From Subtercola endophyticus (GTDB lineage Bacteria; Actinomycetota; Actinomycetes; Actinomycetales; Microbacteriaceae): DNA of 64,000 nucleotides. Location of the stretch: the NCBI RefSeq assembly GCF_021044565.1, contig NZ_CP087997.1, positions 744,001 to 808,000 of the forward strand. Reading direction: 5' to 3'. Both the position numbers and the translations under genes were made by a program. The notes under the pieces were generated by a model. It was not told the origin of the DNA. It searched no databases and saw only the letters and a list, made by a program, of their open reading frames with translations. Each line of letters starts with the position of its first letter. Positions within the stretch are counted from its first letter, which is position 1. Below are positions 17,001-26,059 of the stretch, piece by piece.

Positions 17001-18275
17001 TCAGCCCGCGGGCGACTGGAGCGCCGCGCGCACGGCGAGCAGGCCCGTCGCCAGCTCAGTGAAGCTGGTCGAGAGCGGCGAGAGGCCCACGCGCAGCCCG
17101 AACGGCGCGCGGAAGTCGGGAAGCACGCCCTGCTGCCATAACTCGGCGACGACCCGCCGAAACTCCGGATGATCGAGGGTGACGTGACTGCCGCGGCGCC
17201 CAGCGTCTTGGGGCGACGTGATCACCACGCCGAGCGGAGTCAGCAGTTCGTCGGTCAATTCGATCGTGAACTCGGTCAGCGCCACAGACTTCGCGCGCAC
17301 CGAATGGATGCCCGCCTGCCCGATGAGCGCGATCATCTCGCGCATCGCGAGCATGCCGATCACCGGCGGAGTACCGCTCTGAAAGCGGGCCATGCCCGCG
17401 GCCGGCTCGTAGCCCGGGCCCATGGCGAACGGATCGGCATGCCCGAACCAGCCCTGCACGGGCTGCCGCAACTCACCTTGAAGGTCTCGCCGCACATAGA
17501 CGAAGGCCGGGGAACCCGGGCCGCCGTTGAGGTATTTGTACGTGCATCCGACGGCGACATCGACGTTTGCTGCGTCGAGTTCGAGGGGAACGCTGCCGAC
17601 CGAGTGGCAGAGATCCCAGACGACGAGCGCGCCGGCCTCGTGGGCGATGCTCGTCAGCTCGGCAAGGTCGGTGAGGTACCCGGAGCGATAGGCGACGTGG
17701 CTGACCAGAACGACGGCGGTCTGCGGCCCTACGGCGGCAGCGAGCTGGTCGGTGGTGAGACCCGAGTCGGGTGCGGTGGTGATCCAGCGCACGGTGAGGC
17801 CGCGCTCGGCAGCGATGCCCTCCACGAGGTACCGGTCGGTGGGAAAGTTGTCGGTGTCGACCACGATCTCGGTGCGGTCGGGTCGGGCCGCGGCGCACGC
17901 CCGCAGCATCTTGTAGAGCAGCACGGTGGTCGAGTCGCCGATGAGCGTCTGACCCGAGGCGGCTCCGAGGCAGGCCGCGGCGAGTTCGTCTGCGATGAGG
18001 GTGGGCAGGCGCATCCACTGCTCGTCCCAGCCGCGGATGAGGCGGCCGCCCCAGGCGCCCTCGACAAAGGCGGCGAGCAGAGGCCCCACGGTCTTCAGCG
18101 GGCGACCGAGCGAGTTGCCGTCGAGGTACGAGACGACGACGTCGGCGGAGGCGGCAGCGCCGCCCTCCGCAGCTGCGTCGACACCGACGAATAACTCGCG
18201 ATAGACCGCGAGGTGGTCGTCGGCGTCGAGCTGCGCAGCGCGTTCGAGTACGTGCGCGAGCTGCTGGTCGCTCAG
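17001..18275 (-). CDS. kynU: Kynureninase, probable CTG start
   Basis: A PLP enzyme that cleaves L-kynurenine to anthranilate and alanine. Seen: YLDGNSLG near the N-terminus, WDLCHSVGSVPLEL with the cofactor aspartate, and the PLP lysine in CTYKYLNGGPGS. The first ATG/GTG/TTG is a GTG at 18089, which would cut off YLDGNSLG. The open frame continues as LSDQQLAHVLERAAQL to an in-frame stop, and its only sensible start is CTG at 18275. That CTG overlaps the upstream stop as CTGA and gives 424 residues, normal for the family. No other kyn gene is nearby. Confidence 0.82.
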   Translation of the reverse strand: MSDQQLAHVLERAAQLDADDHLAVYRELFVGVDAAAEGGAAASADVVVSYLDGNSLGRPLKTVGPLLAAFVEGAWGGRLIRGWDEQWMRLPTLIADELAAACLGAASGQTLIGDSTTVLLYKMLRACAAARPDRTEIVVDTDNFPTDRYLVEGIAAERGLTVRWITTAPDSGLTTDQLAAAVGPQTAVVLVSHVAYRSGYLTDLAELTSIAHEAGALVVWDLCHSVGSVPLELDAANVDVAVGCTYKYLNGGPGSPAFVYVRRDLQGELRQPVQGWFGHADPFAMGPGYEPAAGMARFQSGTPPVIGMLAMREMIALIGQAGIHSVRAKSVALTEFTIELTDELLTPLGVVITSPQDAGRRGSHVTLDHPEFRRVVAELWQQGVLPDFRAPFGLRVGLSPLSTSFTELATGLLAVRAALQSPAG

Positions 18276-18574
18276 GCGCGGGCCTTACGCGACAGTAGCG
18301 CGGTGAGCTGGGCGCGATCGTGGTCGCGCCGCACTCGCCCGAGTACCGGAGCCGTGATGCCCACGACGAGAGCGGTCACCACGAGCGTGACGACCCAGAT
18401 CCAGCCGTCGCTCCAGGCCCAGCCCAGCCAGGTCAGTATCTCCCAGATGACAGCGGAGGTGATGGCGCCGACGGCGGGCAACAGCACGACCCCGTGGGTG
18501 TCACGCAGCGGAAAGAGGTAACGCGCCACGCCGCCCATGATGAGGCCGGCCAGAATGACGAAGAGCAGTTCCAT
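18272..18574 (-). CDS. Small three-helix membrane protein, unknown function
   Basis: A 100-residue protein with three hydrophobic segments (residues 2-20, 28-50, 57-77; it contains GLIMGGVARYLFP) and a basic C-terminus (RRDHDRAQLTALLSRKARA). I do not recognise a characterised family. It ends by a 4-base overlap with kynU, so it probably drives kynU translation by coupling. It follows the DUF3107 gene by 24 bases on the same strand. Confidence 0.7.
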   Translation of the reverse strand: MELLFVILAGLIMGGVARYLFPLRDTHGVVLLPAVGAITSAVIWEILTWLGWAWSDGWIWVVTLVVTALVVGITAPVLGRVRRDHDRAQLTALLSRKARA

Positions 18575-18598
18575 GGTGCTGAGAGACTCGCTCGGCGG

Positions 18599-18823
18599 CT
18601 AGCCGACGAATCCGATGCGACGGTTCTCTTCAGAACCGATCTCGACGTACGACAGGCCGACGACGGGAACAAGGTACAGCTTGCCCTTGGTGTCTTTCAG
18701 CGACAGGTGACCGGTGCCGGTGGCAAGGGCCTCAGAAACGGTCTGCTCGATTTCTTCGGGCGACTGGCTCGATTCGAAGCTCAGTTCGCGAGGAGATTGT
18801 GCAATGCCGATACGAATTTCCAC
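18599..18823 (-). CDS. DUF3107 family protein (TB9.4-like)
   Basis: A 74-residue protein. MEIRIGIAQSPRELSFES and the end IGFVG match the actinobacterial DUF3107 family (M. tuberculosis TB9.4, Rv3208A, from memory). It is described as ATP-binding in annotations; no mechanism is established. GTG start, with GAAAGG about eight bases upstream. It lies between the RhlE block and the adn genes, as in mycobacteria. Confidence 0.88.
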   Translation of the reverse strand: MEIRIGIAQSPRELSFESSQSPEEIEQTVSEALATGTGHLSLKDTKGKLYLVPVVGLSYVEIGSEENRRIGFVG

Positions 18824-18981
18824 CAGGTGTGCCTTTCAACGTTGATGTGTCGCGGGCCGCCGGAGTGTTCCAGTGTGCCCACCTCAAGAAGATTACGGCA
18901 GATCGGATGCCCGGCAGCGCCCTCACGCCCCCTGCGGCCCTCGCCGTGAGCGAACACGTGCCGGCTGTCGGCGGGTGGCGA

Positions 18982-18987
18982 TAGCTT
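18982..18987 (+). promoter_or_regulatory. -10 hexamer of a likely leaderless adnAB mRNA
   Basis: TAGCTT ends seven bases before the GTG at 18995; no ribosome site is visible. Confidence 0.5.
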
Positions 18988-18994
18988 AGCTGTC

Positions 18995-21900
18995 GTGACT
19001 ACTCCCGAAGCCGCGCCGCTCGACGCCTCGCAGCGGGCCGTGGTCGACCTCGCCGACGGCGTGACCGTTGCCGTCATCGGCGCACCCGGCTCGGGCAAGA
19101 CACGCACTCTCGTCGAGCTCGTCGCCGATCGGGTGCTGCGCCGGGGCCTTCGTCCGTCGCAGATCATCGCGCTCACCCCGACACGGCTCGCTGCGACGCG
19201 ATTGCGCGACCGGCTGGCGCTGCGGCTGGCTGTTCCGACCAACGGGCCGATGGCGCGAACGGTCAACTCGCTCGCCTTCCAGATCGTGCAGGCGGCGGCC
19301 ACTGCTTCGGGTGCTGCCGCTCCTTCTCTGTTGACGGGAGCGGAGCACGACCGCATCATCGCCGAGATGCTCGCCGGGCACGAGGCTGAGGCATCGGATC
19401 CGGGCGGCAGCGGGCCGCAGTGGCCCCATCCGCTGACCGCCGACGTTCGTGCGTTGCGCGGCTTTCGTACCGAGCTGCGCGAACTGATGATGCGCGCCAC
19501 CGAAGACGGTGTGTCGCCGCACGAGCTGAGCGAGCTCGGCCGGCAGCACGGCGTGCCCGAGTGGGTGGCCGCCGGCGAGTTCGCTGCAGAATACGGCGAA
19601 GTAGTGGCCGGGCTGGCCGACACGCACCTCGACGCCGCCGAACTCATTGCGGCTGCGCGACTCGCGGTCGTACAGGGGGAGCTCGGGGTGCTGGCCGGTG
19701 TGCGGATGATCGTGGTAGACGACTTTCAAGAACTCTCTGCTGGCGCGGTGAACTTCTTGTCTACGCTCGCTCGCCGTGGGGTCGCTGTGGTGGCGTTCGG
19801 TGATCCCGACGTGGCGACGAACACGTTCCGTGGCGGCGAGAAAGACGGGCTCGGCCGCTTGGGGTCGGTGCTCGCGGTGCCGGCAGCCGAGCCGCTGTAC
19901 CTGACGACGGTCTATCGGCACGGGCCGGGCATCCGGAGCCTCGTCGACCGGGCGACGACCCGCATCGGGGCTGCGGCCGCCGGTCGGCAGCGCGCGGCGC
20001 GGTCGGCCGCCTCGGCTCGGGCCGAGGTTGAGCCCGTGCGTCGTATTCTCGCCACCTCCAGTGCGGGCGAGATCGCCGCCATCGCGCATCTGCTGCGTGA
20101 GCACCACCTGCTGCGCGGAGTGCCGTGGGGCGATATGGCCGTCGTGGTTCGCTCGGGCGCGCTGCTGTCGTCGATGACCCGAGGCCTTGCGCTCGCCGAG
20201 GTGCCGACCAGCACGACCACGGGCGGAATCGCACTGCGCGACGACTATGCCGCCCGCCACCTGCTGATGGCGGTGATGCTCGCCACCGGCGCGCTCGAGC
20301 TGACCGACGATCGTGTCTCCGACCTGTTGCTCGGCCCCTTCGGCGGTCTCGACGGTGTCTCGCTTCGGCGCCTGCGCCTGTCGCTTCGGCAAGAAGAACT
20401 GGCCGGCGATGGTCACCGCACGGCCGAGCAACTGCTGCGGGATGCCCTCGAGAACCCCGGTCGTCTCGCCACCATCGATTCGGCACCCGCGCGGCGCGTT
20501 GCGCGCCTGGCGGAGCTGCTGCACCGGGTGCGCACGCTCGACCAGCACGGAGCCAGCGCCGAAGAGCTGCTCTGGCTGCTGTTCAGCGGCAGTCGGCTGG
20601 GCACGGTGTGGGCGAAGCAGGCGCAGGGCTCCGGAATCCTCGCCGACGAAGCCAATCGGTATCTCGACGGCGTGGTCGGAGTCTTCACGGCGGCGAAGCG
20701 ATTCGTCGAGCGCACGCCCAATCGGCCCGCCGGCGACTTCTTCGTCGGGTTGCTCGAGGCCGAGGTGGCCGAAGACTCGCTCTCACCACGCTCGGCCGGC
20801 GACGCGGTGGTCGTGTCGACACCGAACGGCGTCATCGGGGCCGAGTTCGAGGTCGTCGTCGTGGCGCGCCTGCAGGAGTCGGTCTGGCCCAACCTACGTC
20901 TGCGCGGCTCGCTGCTGCACCCCGATCGGCTGAGCGCGGTCGTAGCCGCACAATCCGTTGCCGACGTCGATGCTCGCGCAGAGGTGCTCGGCGACGAGTT
21001 GCGGATGCTCGTGCTCGCCGTCTCGCGAGCAAGCACACAGGTCGTGCTGACCGCCGTGCAGAACGACGACGAGCAGCCTTCGGCCTTCGCCCGGCTCGTG
21101 CCCGACGACGACCGCGGCATCGACGACGACCGCGGCGTCGACGACCGCGGCAACGACGACGACCGCGGCGTCGACGACCGCAGCAACGACGACGGGCCGG
21201 GCGGTGGCGCACGGGGTGCCGCGATGCCGCTCGCCACCGCGGCGGCCGCTGCCGTGACGCCGGCTGCCGTCACGCCTCCTACCGCGGCGCCGGCTGCCGT
21301 CACACTAGCGGCGGCCCGAGCCGACACGAGCGGACTCGTCGCCCTGTTCGATTTCGACGACGACGGCGAGGTCGTGGAGGTCGCTGAGGTGAGTGCGGTC
21401 TCTGAGAGGGGTGCGGTCTCCGAGCGAGGTGCGGTCACCGAGGTGGATGCGGTTTCCGAGCTCGCACCTTCCGGCGAGGTGCGCGTCCGAGAAAGACCCG
21501 TGGGGGAGGCCGACGAGAGACCTGCGACGGTAGCCGGCGAGGGGGTCTCGGCGCCGGCGTACGGGCGCAGTGCTGCCGGGCATCCGCTCTCGTTGCGGGG
21601 GCTCGTGGGCGAGCTGCGCCGTCGGCTGGCCGAGACGGGCGACCCGGGGGCGGCCGCTGCGCTCGCGCGGTTGGCCGCCGAGGGGGTGCCGGGCGCGCAT
21701 CCGGAGTCGTGGTACGGGCTGCGCGAACCGTCGACTCTCGACGATCTGGTCGACCTCGACGACCCGGAGAACTACGTCGACGTGTCGCCGTCGAAGCTCG
21801 AGACGTTCGAGAAGTCGCCGCTGGCGTGGTTCGTCGACAAGGTGTCGGGCGGCACCTTCGGCGTGCCGGCGGGCATCGGCACCCTGCTGCATTCGGTGAT

Positions 21901-22678
21901 GGAAGAGGTGTCGAAGCGCACCGACCCCGATCTGAGCGTCGTGGCGCTCTGGAACGAGCTCGACGAACGCTGGAACGAGCTGCACTTCGAGTCGCCGTGG
22001 CTCGGCGAGCGCGAACGGCGGCGCACCGAGAAGAAGGTGCTCGGTCTTTCGGAATACCTGCAGCAGTTCGAGCGCGACGACGCCACGCTGCTCGGCGGGG
22101 AGCAGAGCTTTGCCCTCGACATCGGCCGCGCCAGGCTGCGCGGCACGGTCGACCGGGTGGAGCGGCACGCGAACGGCCACGTCAGCGTGGTCGACCTCAA
22201 GACGGGAAACTCCGCACCGTCGGCGTCGGCCGTTCGCGACCACGCGCAGCTCGGCAGCTACCAGCTGGCGCTCGCCGAGGGGGCGCTCGTGGCGCCCGAG
22301 GCGGCTGGCGGCGAAGGCGCCGCGGTTGAACGTGCAGCCGCCGTGCCAGCAATCACCGAGCGCGCTGGCGCCGACCCGGCCGCCGCCGAACGTGCAGCCG
22401 CTGATGGCCGCGCCGCGCCCGAGAACCTCGTCAGCGACGGGGCCGTGCTGCTCTACGTGGCCGTCTCGTCGGGCAGCGGCGCCAATAAGGTGCACTACAA
22501 GCTGCTGGCACAGGCCCCGCTGACCGACGAGACCGAGGCCGAGTTCCGCCAGCGCATCGAGACCGCTGCCGTGGGCATGGCCGGCTCGGTGTTCGCCGGC
22601 CGCGAGGGGCTCGACGAGCGCGATCCGCACGGGCGCTGGAACTACCGCATCCACCTCGTGAAGGCGGTGAGCGCGTGA
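18995..22678 (+). CDS. adnA: AdnA subunit of the AdnAB helicase-nuclease
   Basis: A 1227-residue UvrD-like motor fused to a C-terminal RecB-family nuclease; with AdnB it resects DNA double-strand breaks. Walker A GAPGSGKT is at residues 29-36. The Walker B region is VVDDFQ rather than DExxQ, consistent with the minor motor role known for AdnA. The nuclease motifs are VVDLKTG and QLGSYQLA. The protein is longer than the roughly 1050 residues usual for AdnA, because of a low-complexity insert (about residues 700-850, with DDDRG and VSERGA repeats) and a second alanine-rich insert inside the nuclease. I see no cysteine in it. The stop overlaps the adnB start as GTGA. Confidence 0.88.
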   Translation: MTTPEAAPLDASQRAVVDLADGVTVAVIGAPGSGKTRTLVELVADRVLRRGLRPSQIIALTPTRLAATRLRDRLALRLAVPTNGPMARTVNSLAFQIVQAAATASGAAAPSLLTGAEHDRIIAEMLAGHEAEASDPGGSGPQWPHPLTADVRALRGFRTELRELMMRATEDGVSPHELSELGRQHGVPEWVAAGEFAAEYGEVVAGLADTHLDAAELIAAARLAVVQGELGVLAGVRMIVVDDFQELSAGAVNFLSTLARRGVAVVAFGDPDVATNTFRGGEKDGLGRLGSVLAVPAAEPLYLTTVYRHGPGIRSLVDRATTRIGAAAAGRQRAARSAASARAEVEPVRRILATSSAGEIAAIAHLLREHHLLRGVPWGDMAVVVRSGALLSSMTRGLALAEVPTSTTTGGIALRDDYAARHLLMAVMLATGALELTDDRVSDLLLGPFGGLDGVSLRRLRLSLRQEELAGDGHRTAEQLLRDALENPGRLATIDSAPARRVARLAELLHRVRTLDQHGASAEELLWLLFSGSRLGTVWAKQAQGSGILADEANRYLDGVVGVFTAAKRFVERTPNRPAGDFFVGLLEAEVAEDSLSPRSAGDAVVVSTPNGVIGAEFEVVVVARLQESVWPNLRLRGSLLHPDRLSAVVAAQSVADVDARAEVLGDELRMLVLAVSRASTQVVLTAVQNDDEQPSAFARLVPDDDRGIDDDRGVDDRGNDDDRGVDDRSNDDGPGGGARGAAMPLATAAAAAVTPAAVTPPTAAPAAVTLAAARADTSGLVALFDFDDDGEVVEVAEVSAVSERGAVSERGAVTEVDAVSELAPSGEVRVRERPVGEADERPATVAGEGVSAPAYGRSAAGHPLSLRGLVGELRRRLAETGDPGAAAALARLAAEGVPGAHPESWYGLREPSTLDDLVDLDDPENYVDVSPSKLETFEKSPLAWFVDKVSGGTFGVPAGIGTLLHSVMEEVSKRTDPDLSVVALWNELDERWNELHFESPWLGERERRRTEKKVLGLSEYLQQFERDDATLLGGEQSFALDIGRARLRGTVDRVERHANGHVSVVDLKTGNSAPSASAVRDHAQLGSYQLALAEGALVAPEAAGGEGAAVERAAAVPAITERAGADPAAAERAAADGRAAPENLVSDGAVLLYVAVSSGSGANKVHYKLLAQAPLTDETEAEFRQRIETAAVGMAGSVFAGREGLDERDPHGRWNYRIHLVKAVSA

Positions 22679-25600
22679 GCGAGGAGCAGGCCGCGACAAG
22701 CGCGTCGATCGCAGCCGGCCACCGCGACGCAAACGTGGCGCCCGGGCCGAATCGCACTGCCGGGCATCCGGTCACCGCGAGGCTGAGTGCCACAACCATC
22801 GCAGACGCTCTCGGCCTGCCCCGACCCACCGCGCAGCAACGCGCCGTGATCGAGGCACCGCTCGGCCCGAGCATCGTCATCGCCGGCGCGGGGAGCGGCA
22901 AGACCGAGACGATGGCCAACCGGGTGGTCTGGCTGCTGGCGAACGGCCTCGTGTCGCCGACCGAGGTGCTCGGCCTCACCTTCACCCGCAAGGCCGCGGG
23001 GGAGCTCGCTCAGCGCATCCGCTCGCGTATCGACCAACTCGACGCCGCGCGGCTGACTGAGATCGAGTTCGATCCGTTCGACGCCCCGACAGTCGCCACT
23101 TACAACTCCTTCGCGAACACCATCTTTCGCGACAACGCCCTGCTGATCGGGCGGGAGGGCGACTCGAGCATCTTGAGCGAGGCGTCGGCGTGGCAGATCG
23201 CCCGGCGGTTGGTGACGGCGAGCACGGATGATCGGTTGCTCGATCTCGATCGTTCACTCGACTCGATCACCGAGGCCGTGCTTCGCCTCAGCCGCGCCAT
23301 CAGCGAGAACGTCGTCGATCCTGCCGACGTGGTGGCCATGGCCGGCGAGTTCTCGCTGCTCGGCGCACTGCCGACGGGCAAGACCGGGGCGGCGGCATCG
23401 ACCCTAAACGCCGTGCTGCGCGACAGCATGCAGACCGTCTCCGGTCTGCCGGTGCTGGTCGACCTCGCGGAGCAGTTCGGTCGCGAGAAGATTCGGCGCG
23501 GGTTCGTCGAGTACTCCGACCAGGTGGCGCTCGCCTTGGCGATCACCGAGCGGGTGCCGCGTGTGGTCGATGAGTACCGGCGTCGGTATCGGGTCGTTCT
23601 GCTCGACGAATACCAAGACACCTCAGTCGTGCAGACTCGATTGCTCGCGCGGCTGTTCGCCGGGCATCCGGTGATGGCGGTCGGCGACCCGCATCAGTCG
23701 ATCTACGGCTGGCGCGGGGCGAGCGCCGCGAACCTGGCGACCTTCGCACTCGACTTCACCGGCAACGCGGCGGGCGCGGCCGAATTCGCGCTGTCGACGA
23801 GCTGGCGCAATCCGGTGCACGTGCTCGACGCCGCCAACACGCTGGTCGCGCCGTTGACGGCGGCGTCGCGGGTCGCCGTGCAGCGGCTCGAGGCCCGGCC
23901 CGACGCCGGGCGCGGTACCCTCGACGCGGTCTTCGCCGAGACGGTGAACGACGAAGCGGCCGCCGTCGCCGACTGGCTCGCGCTGCAGCTTGCCACTCCG
24001 AACGCCAAGGGTGAAACCCGGTCGGCCGCCATGCTCTGCCGCTCGATCAAGAAGATCGACGCGTTCACCACCGCCCTCACCGAGCGCGGGATTCCGTTCC
24101 ACGTGCTCGGGCTGGGCGGCCTGCTCGAAGAGCCCGCGGTGGCCGATCTCGTGTCGGCGCTGCGGGTCATCTACTATCCGAGCGCGGAGTCCGAGCTCGT
24201 GCGCCTGCTCACCGGGGCACGCTGGCGAGTCGGGGTGCGCGACATCTACGCCCTCAGCCGGGTGGCTTCGTGGCTGGCCGAACGTGACCACCGGTTCAGC
24301 CCGCTCGGCGACGACGTGAAACAGCGGCTGCGATCATCCGTCGCCCCCGACGAGGGTCGTTCGCTCGTCGATGCGCTCGACTTCGTCGCAGAAGCGCCCG
24401 ACGGGCACCGGATGCTCGACCAGTTCACCGAGGCAGGGCTCGAGCGGTTGCGGGCGGCGGGCCGGCAGCTCGCCTCGCTGCGCACCAGAACCGGACTCGA
24501 CTTGCTCGACCTCGCCAACCTGGTGAAACAGGAACTGCTGCTCGACATCGAGGTGGCCGCCAACGAGCGCTCGTACCTCGGTCAAGCGAGCCTCGACGCG
24601 TTCTCTGAGCAGATCACGGCGTTCGTGGCTGCCGATTCGACGGCCGGGCTCGGTACGTTCTTGTCGTGGCTCGACGAGGCGGAGAAGCGCGACAAGCTCT
24701 CGCCCCAGTCCGACGAGCCCGAGCCCGGCACCGTGCAGATTCTGACCATTCACGGCTCGAAGGGCCTGGAGTGGGACACGGTGGTGATTCCGCGCCTGGT
24801 CGAAGACGAACTGCCGGGCCGGCCGCTCAGCAAACAAGGCTGGCTCGGTTTCGGTGAGCTGCCCTTCGAGTTTCGCGGCGACACCGCCGAGTTGCCGTTT
24901 CTGCCGTGGCGCACGGCGGCCAGCCAGGCCGAGTTCGCGGCGTCGAAGGGTGTCTTCAGCGCGCAGATCGTCGATCAGTTCGCCGACGAGCAGCGGCGAC
25001 TCATCTACGTTGCGGTGACCCGTGCGCGCGAGGGCCTGCTGCTGGCGGGATCGTTCTGGTCGACCCAGCTGCAACCGCGTCGGCCCGGGCTGTTTCTGCG
25101 CGAGCTCGCCGAGCACGGGCTGATCGACGCGGATGCTCTTCCCGATGCTCCCCGGCACGACGAGAATCCGCTGCCCGCCATTCAGCTGCTCGTGCCGTGG
25201 CCGCTCGATCCGCTGGGTTCGCGTGAACCGCGTGTACGCGCCGCGGCCGACGCTGTGCTCAGCGCAGACCCGAGCGCTCCGAACGCCTGGACGCACGACA
25301 TCGACCTGCTGCTGGCCGAACGACGGTCACTGCTCGAAGAACAGCAGCTGGGCATCCCGACCCGCGTCGCCGCGTCTCGCTTCAAGGATTACGTCACCGA
25401 TGCCGAAGGGGTCGCCCGCCAACTGCGTCGCCCGATGCCCGAGCGGCCGTACCGCCAGACCAGACTCGGCACACGGTTTCACTCCTGGGTCGAGAACCGC
25501 TATTCGATGACCGGTGGCTCGGAGCAACTCGATGCCGCGCTGACGGAGCTCGATGGAGCGGACGAGGCGGATGACCGGCTGACGTTCGACGACTCCCTTA

Positions 25601-26043
25601 TCTCTGGCGCGCGAAGCGACGTCGAGTCGTCGGATGCCGGGCCGCTCGATCTCGAAGACGAAGCTGCTCTTGCTGCGCTGCAGGTCACATTCGAATCCTC
25701 ACCGTGGGCGAGCGTTGCCCCCGAGGAGGTCGAGGTCGAGATTCATCTGCCGCTCGGCGACAACATCGTGATCTGCAAGATCGACGCGGTGTTCCGGCGC
25801 GGTGACCGTTTCGAGGTCGTCGACTGGAAGACCGGGCGTCCTCCCGCCGACGCTGACGATCTCGAGGTGAAGCAGCTCCAACTGGCCCTGTACCGTCTGG
25901 CCTACGCGAAGTGGCGCGGCATCGATCCCGACCTGATCGACGCCGTCTTCTACTTCGTCGGCGTAGATCAGATCATCGTGCCCCAGCGCCTCTATTCCGA
26001 AGGTGAACTGCTCGACCTGTGGAGGCAGACCGCCGTTCGCTAG
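22675..26043 (+). CDS. adnB: AdnB subunit of the AdnAB helicase-nuclease
   Basis: A 1122-residue helicase-nuclease, the lead motor of the heterodimer. Motifs: Walker A GAGSGKT (residues 71-77), Ia LTFTRKAAGEL, Walker B LLDEYQDT (about 310), III GDPHQSIYGWRGA, V ILTIHGSKGLEWD and VI YVAVTRAREGL. The C-terminal RecB-type nuclease has EVVDWKTG (about 1046) and the partner helix QLQLALYRLAY. All catalytic motifs are intact. Translation starts at a GTG that overlaps the adnA stop, so the two subunits are coupled at about equal amounts. Confidence 0.92.
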   Translation: MSEEQAATSASIAAGHRDANVAPGPNRTAGHPVTARLSATTIADALGLPRPTAQQRAVIEAPLGPSIVIAGAGSGKTETMANRVVWLLANGLVSPTEVLGLTFTRKAAGELAQRIRSRIDQLDAARLTEIEFDPFDAPTVATYNSFANTIFRDNALLIGREGDSSILSEASAWQIARRLVTASTDDRLLDLDRSLDSITEAVLRLSRAISENVVDPADVVAMAGEFSLLGALPTGKTGAAASTLNAVLRDSMQTVSGLPVLVDLAEQFGREKIRRGFVEYSDQVALALAITERVPRVVDEYRRRYRVVLLDEYQDTSVVQTRLLARLFAGHPVMAVGDPHQSIYGWRGASAANLATFALDFTGNAAGAAEFALSTSWRNPVHVLDAANTLVAPLTAASRVAVQRLEARPDAGRGTLDAVFAETVNDEAAAVADWLALQLATPNAKGETRSAAMLCRSIKKIDAFTTALTERGIPFHVLGLGGLLEEPAVADLVSALRVIYYPSAESELVRLLTGARWRVGVRDIYALSRVASWLAERDHRFSPLGDDVKQRLRSSVAPDEGRSLVDALDFVAEAPDGHRMLDQFTEAGLERLRAAGRQLASLRTRTGLDLLDLANLVKQELLLDIEVAANERSYLGQASLDAFSEQITAFVAADSTAGLGTFLSWLDEAEKRDKLSPQSDEPEPGTVQILTIHGSKGLEWDTVVIPRLVEDELPGRPLSKQGWLGFGELPFEFRGDTAELPFLPWRTAASQAEFAASKGVFSAQIVDQFADEQRRLIYVAVTRAREGLLLAGSFWSTQLQPRRPGLFLRELAEHGLIDADALPDAPRHDENPLPAIQLLVPWPLDPLGSREPRVRAAADAVLSADPSAPNAWTHDIDLLLAERRSLLEEQQLGIPTRVAASRFKDYVTDAEGVARQLRRPMPERPYRQTRLGTRFHSWVENRYSMTGGSEQLDAALTELDGADEADDRLTFDDSLISGARSDVESSDAGPLDLEDEAALAALQVTFESSPWASVAPEEVEVEIHLPLGDNIVICKIDAVFRRGDRFEVVDWKTGRPPADADDLEVKQLQLALYRLAYAKWRGIDPDLIDAVFYFVGVDQIIVPQRLYSEGELLDLWRQTAVR

Positions 26044-26059
26044 TGCCGCTCGCTCTCGG

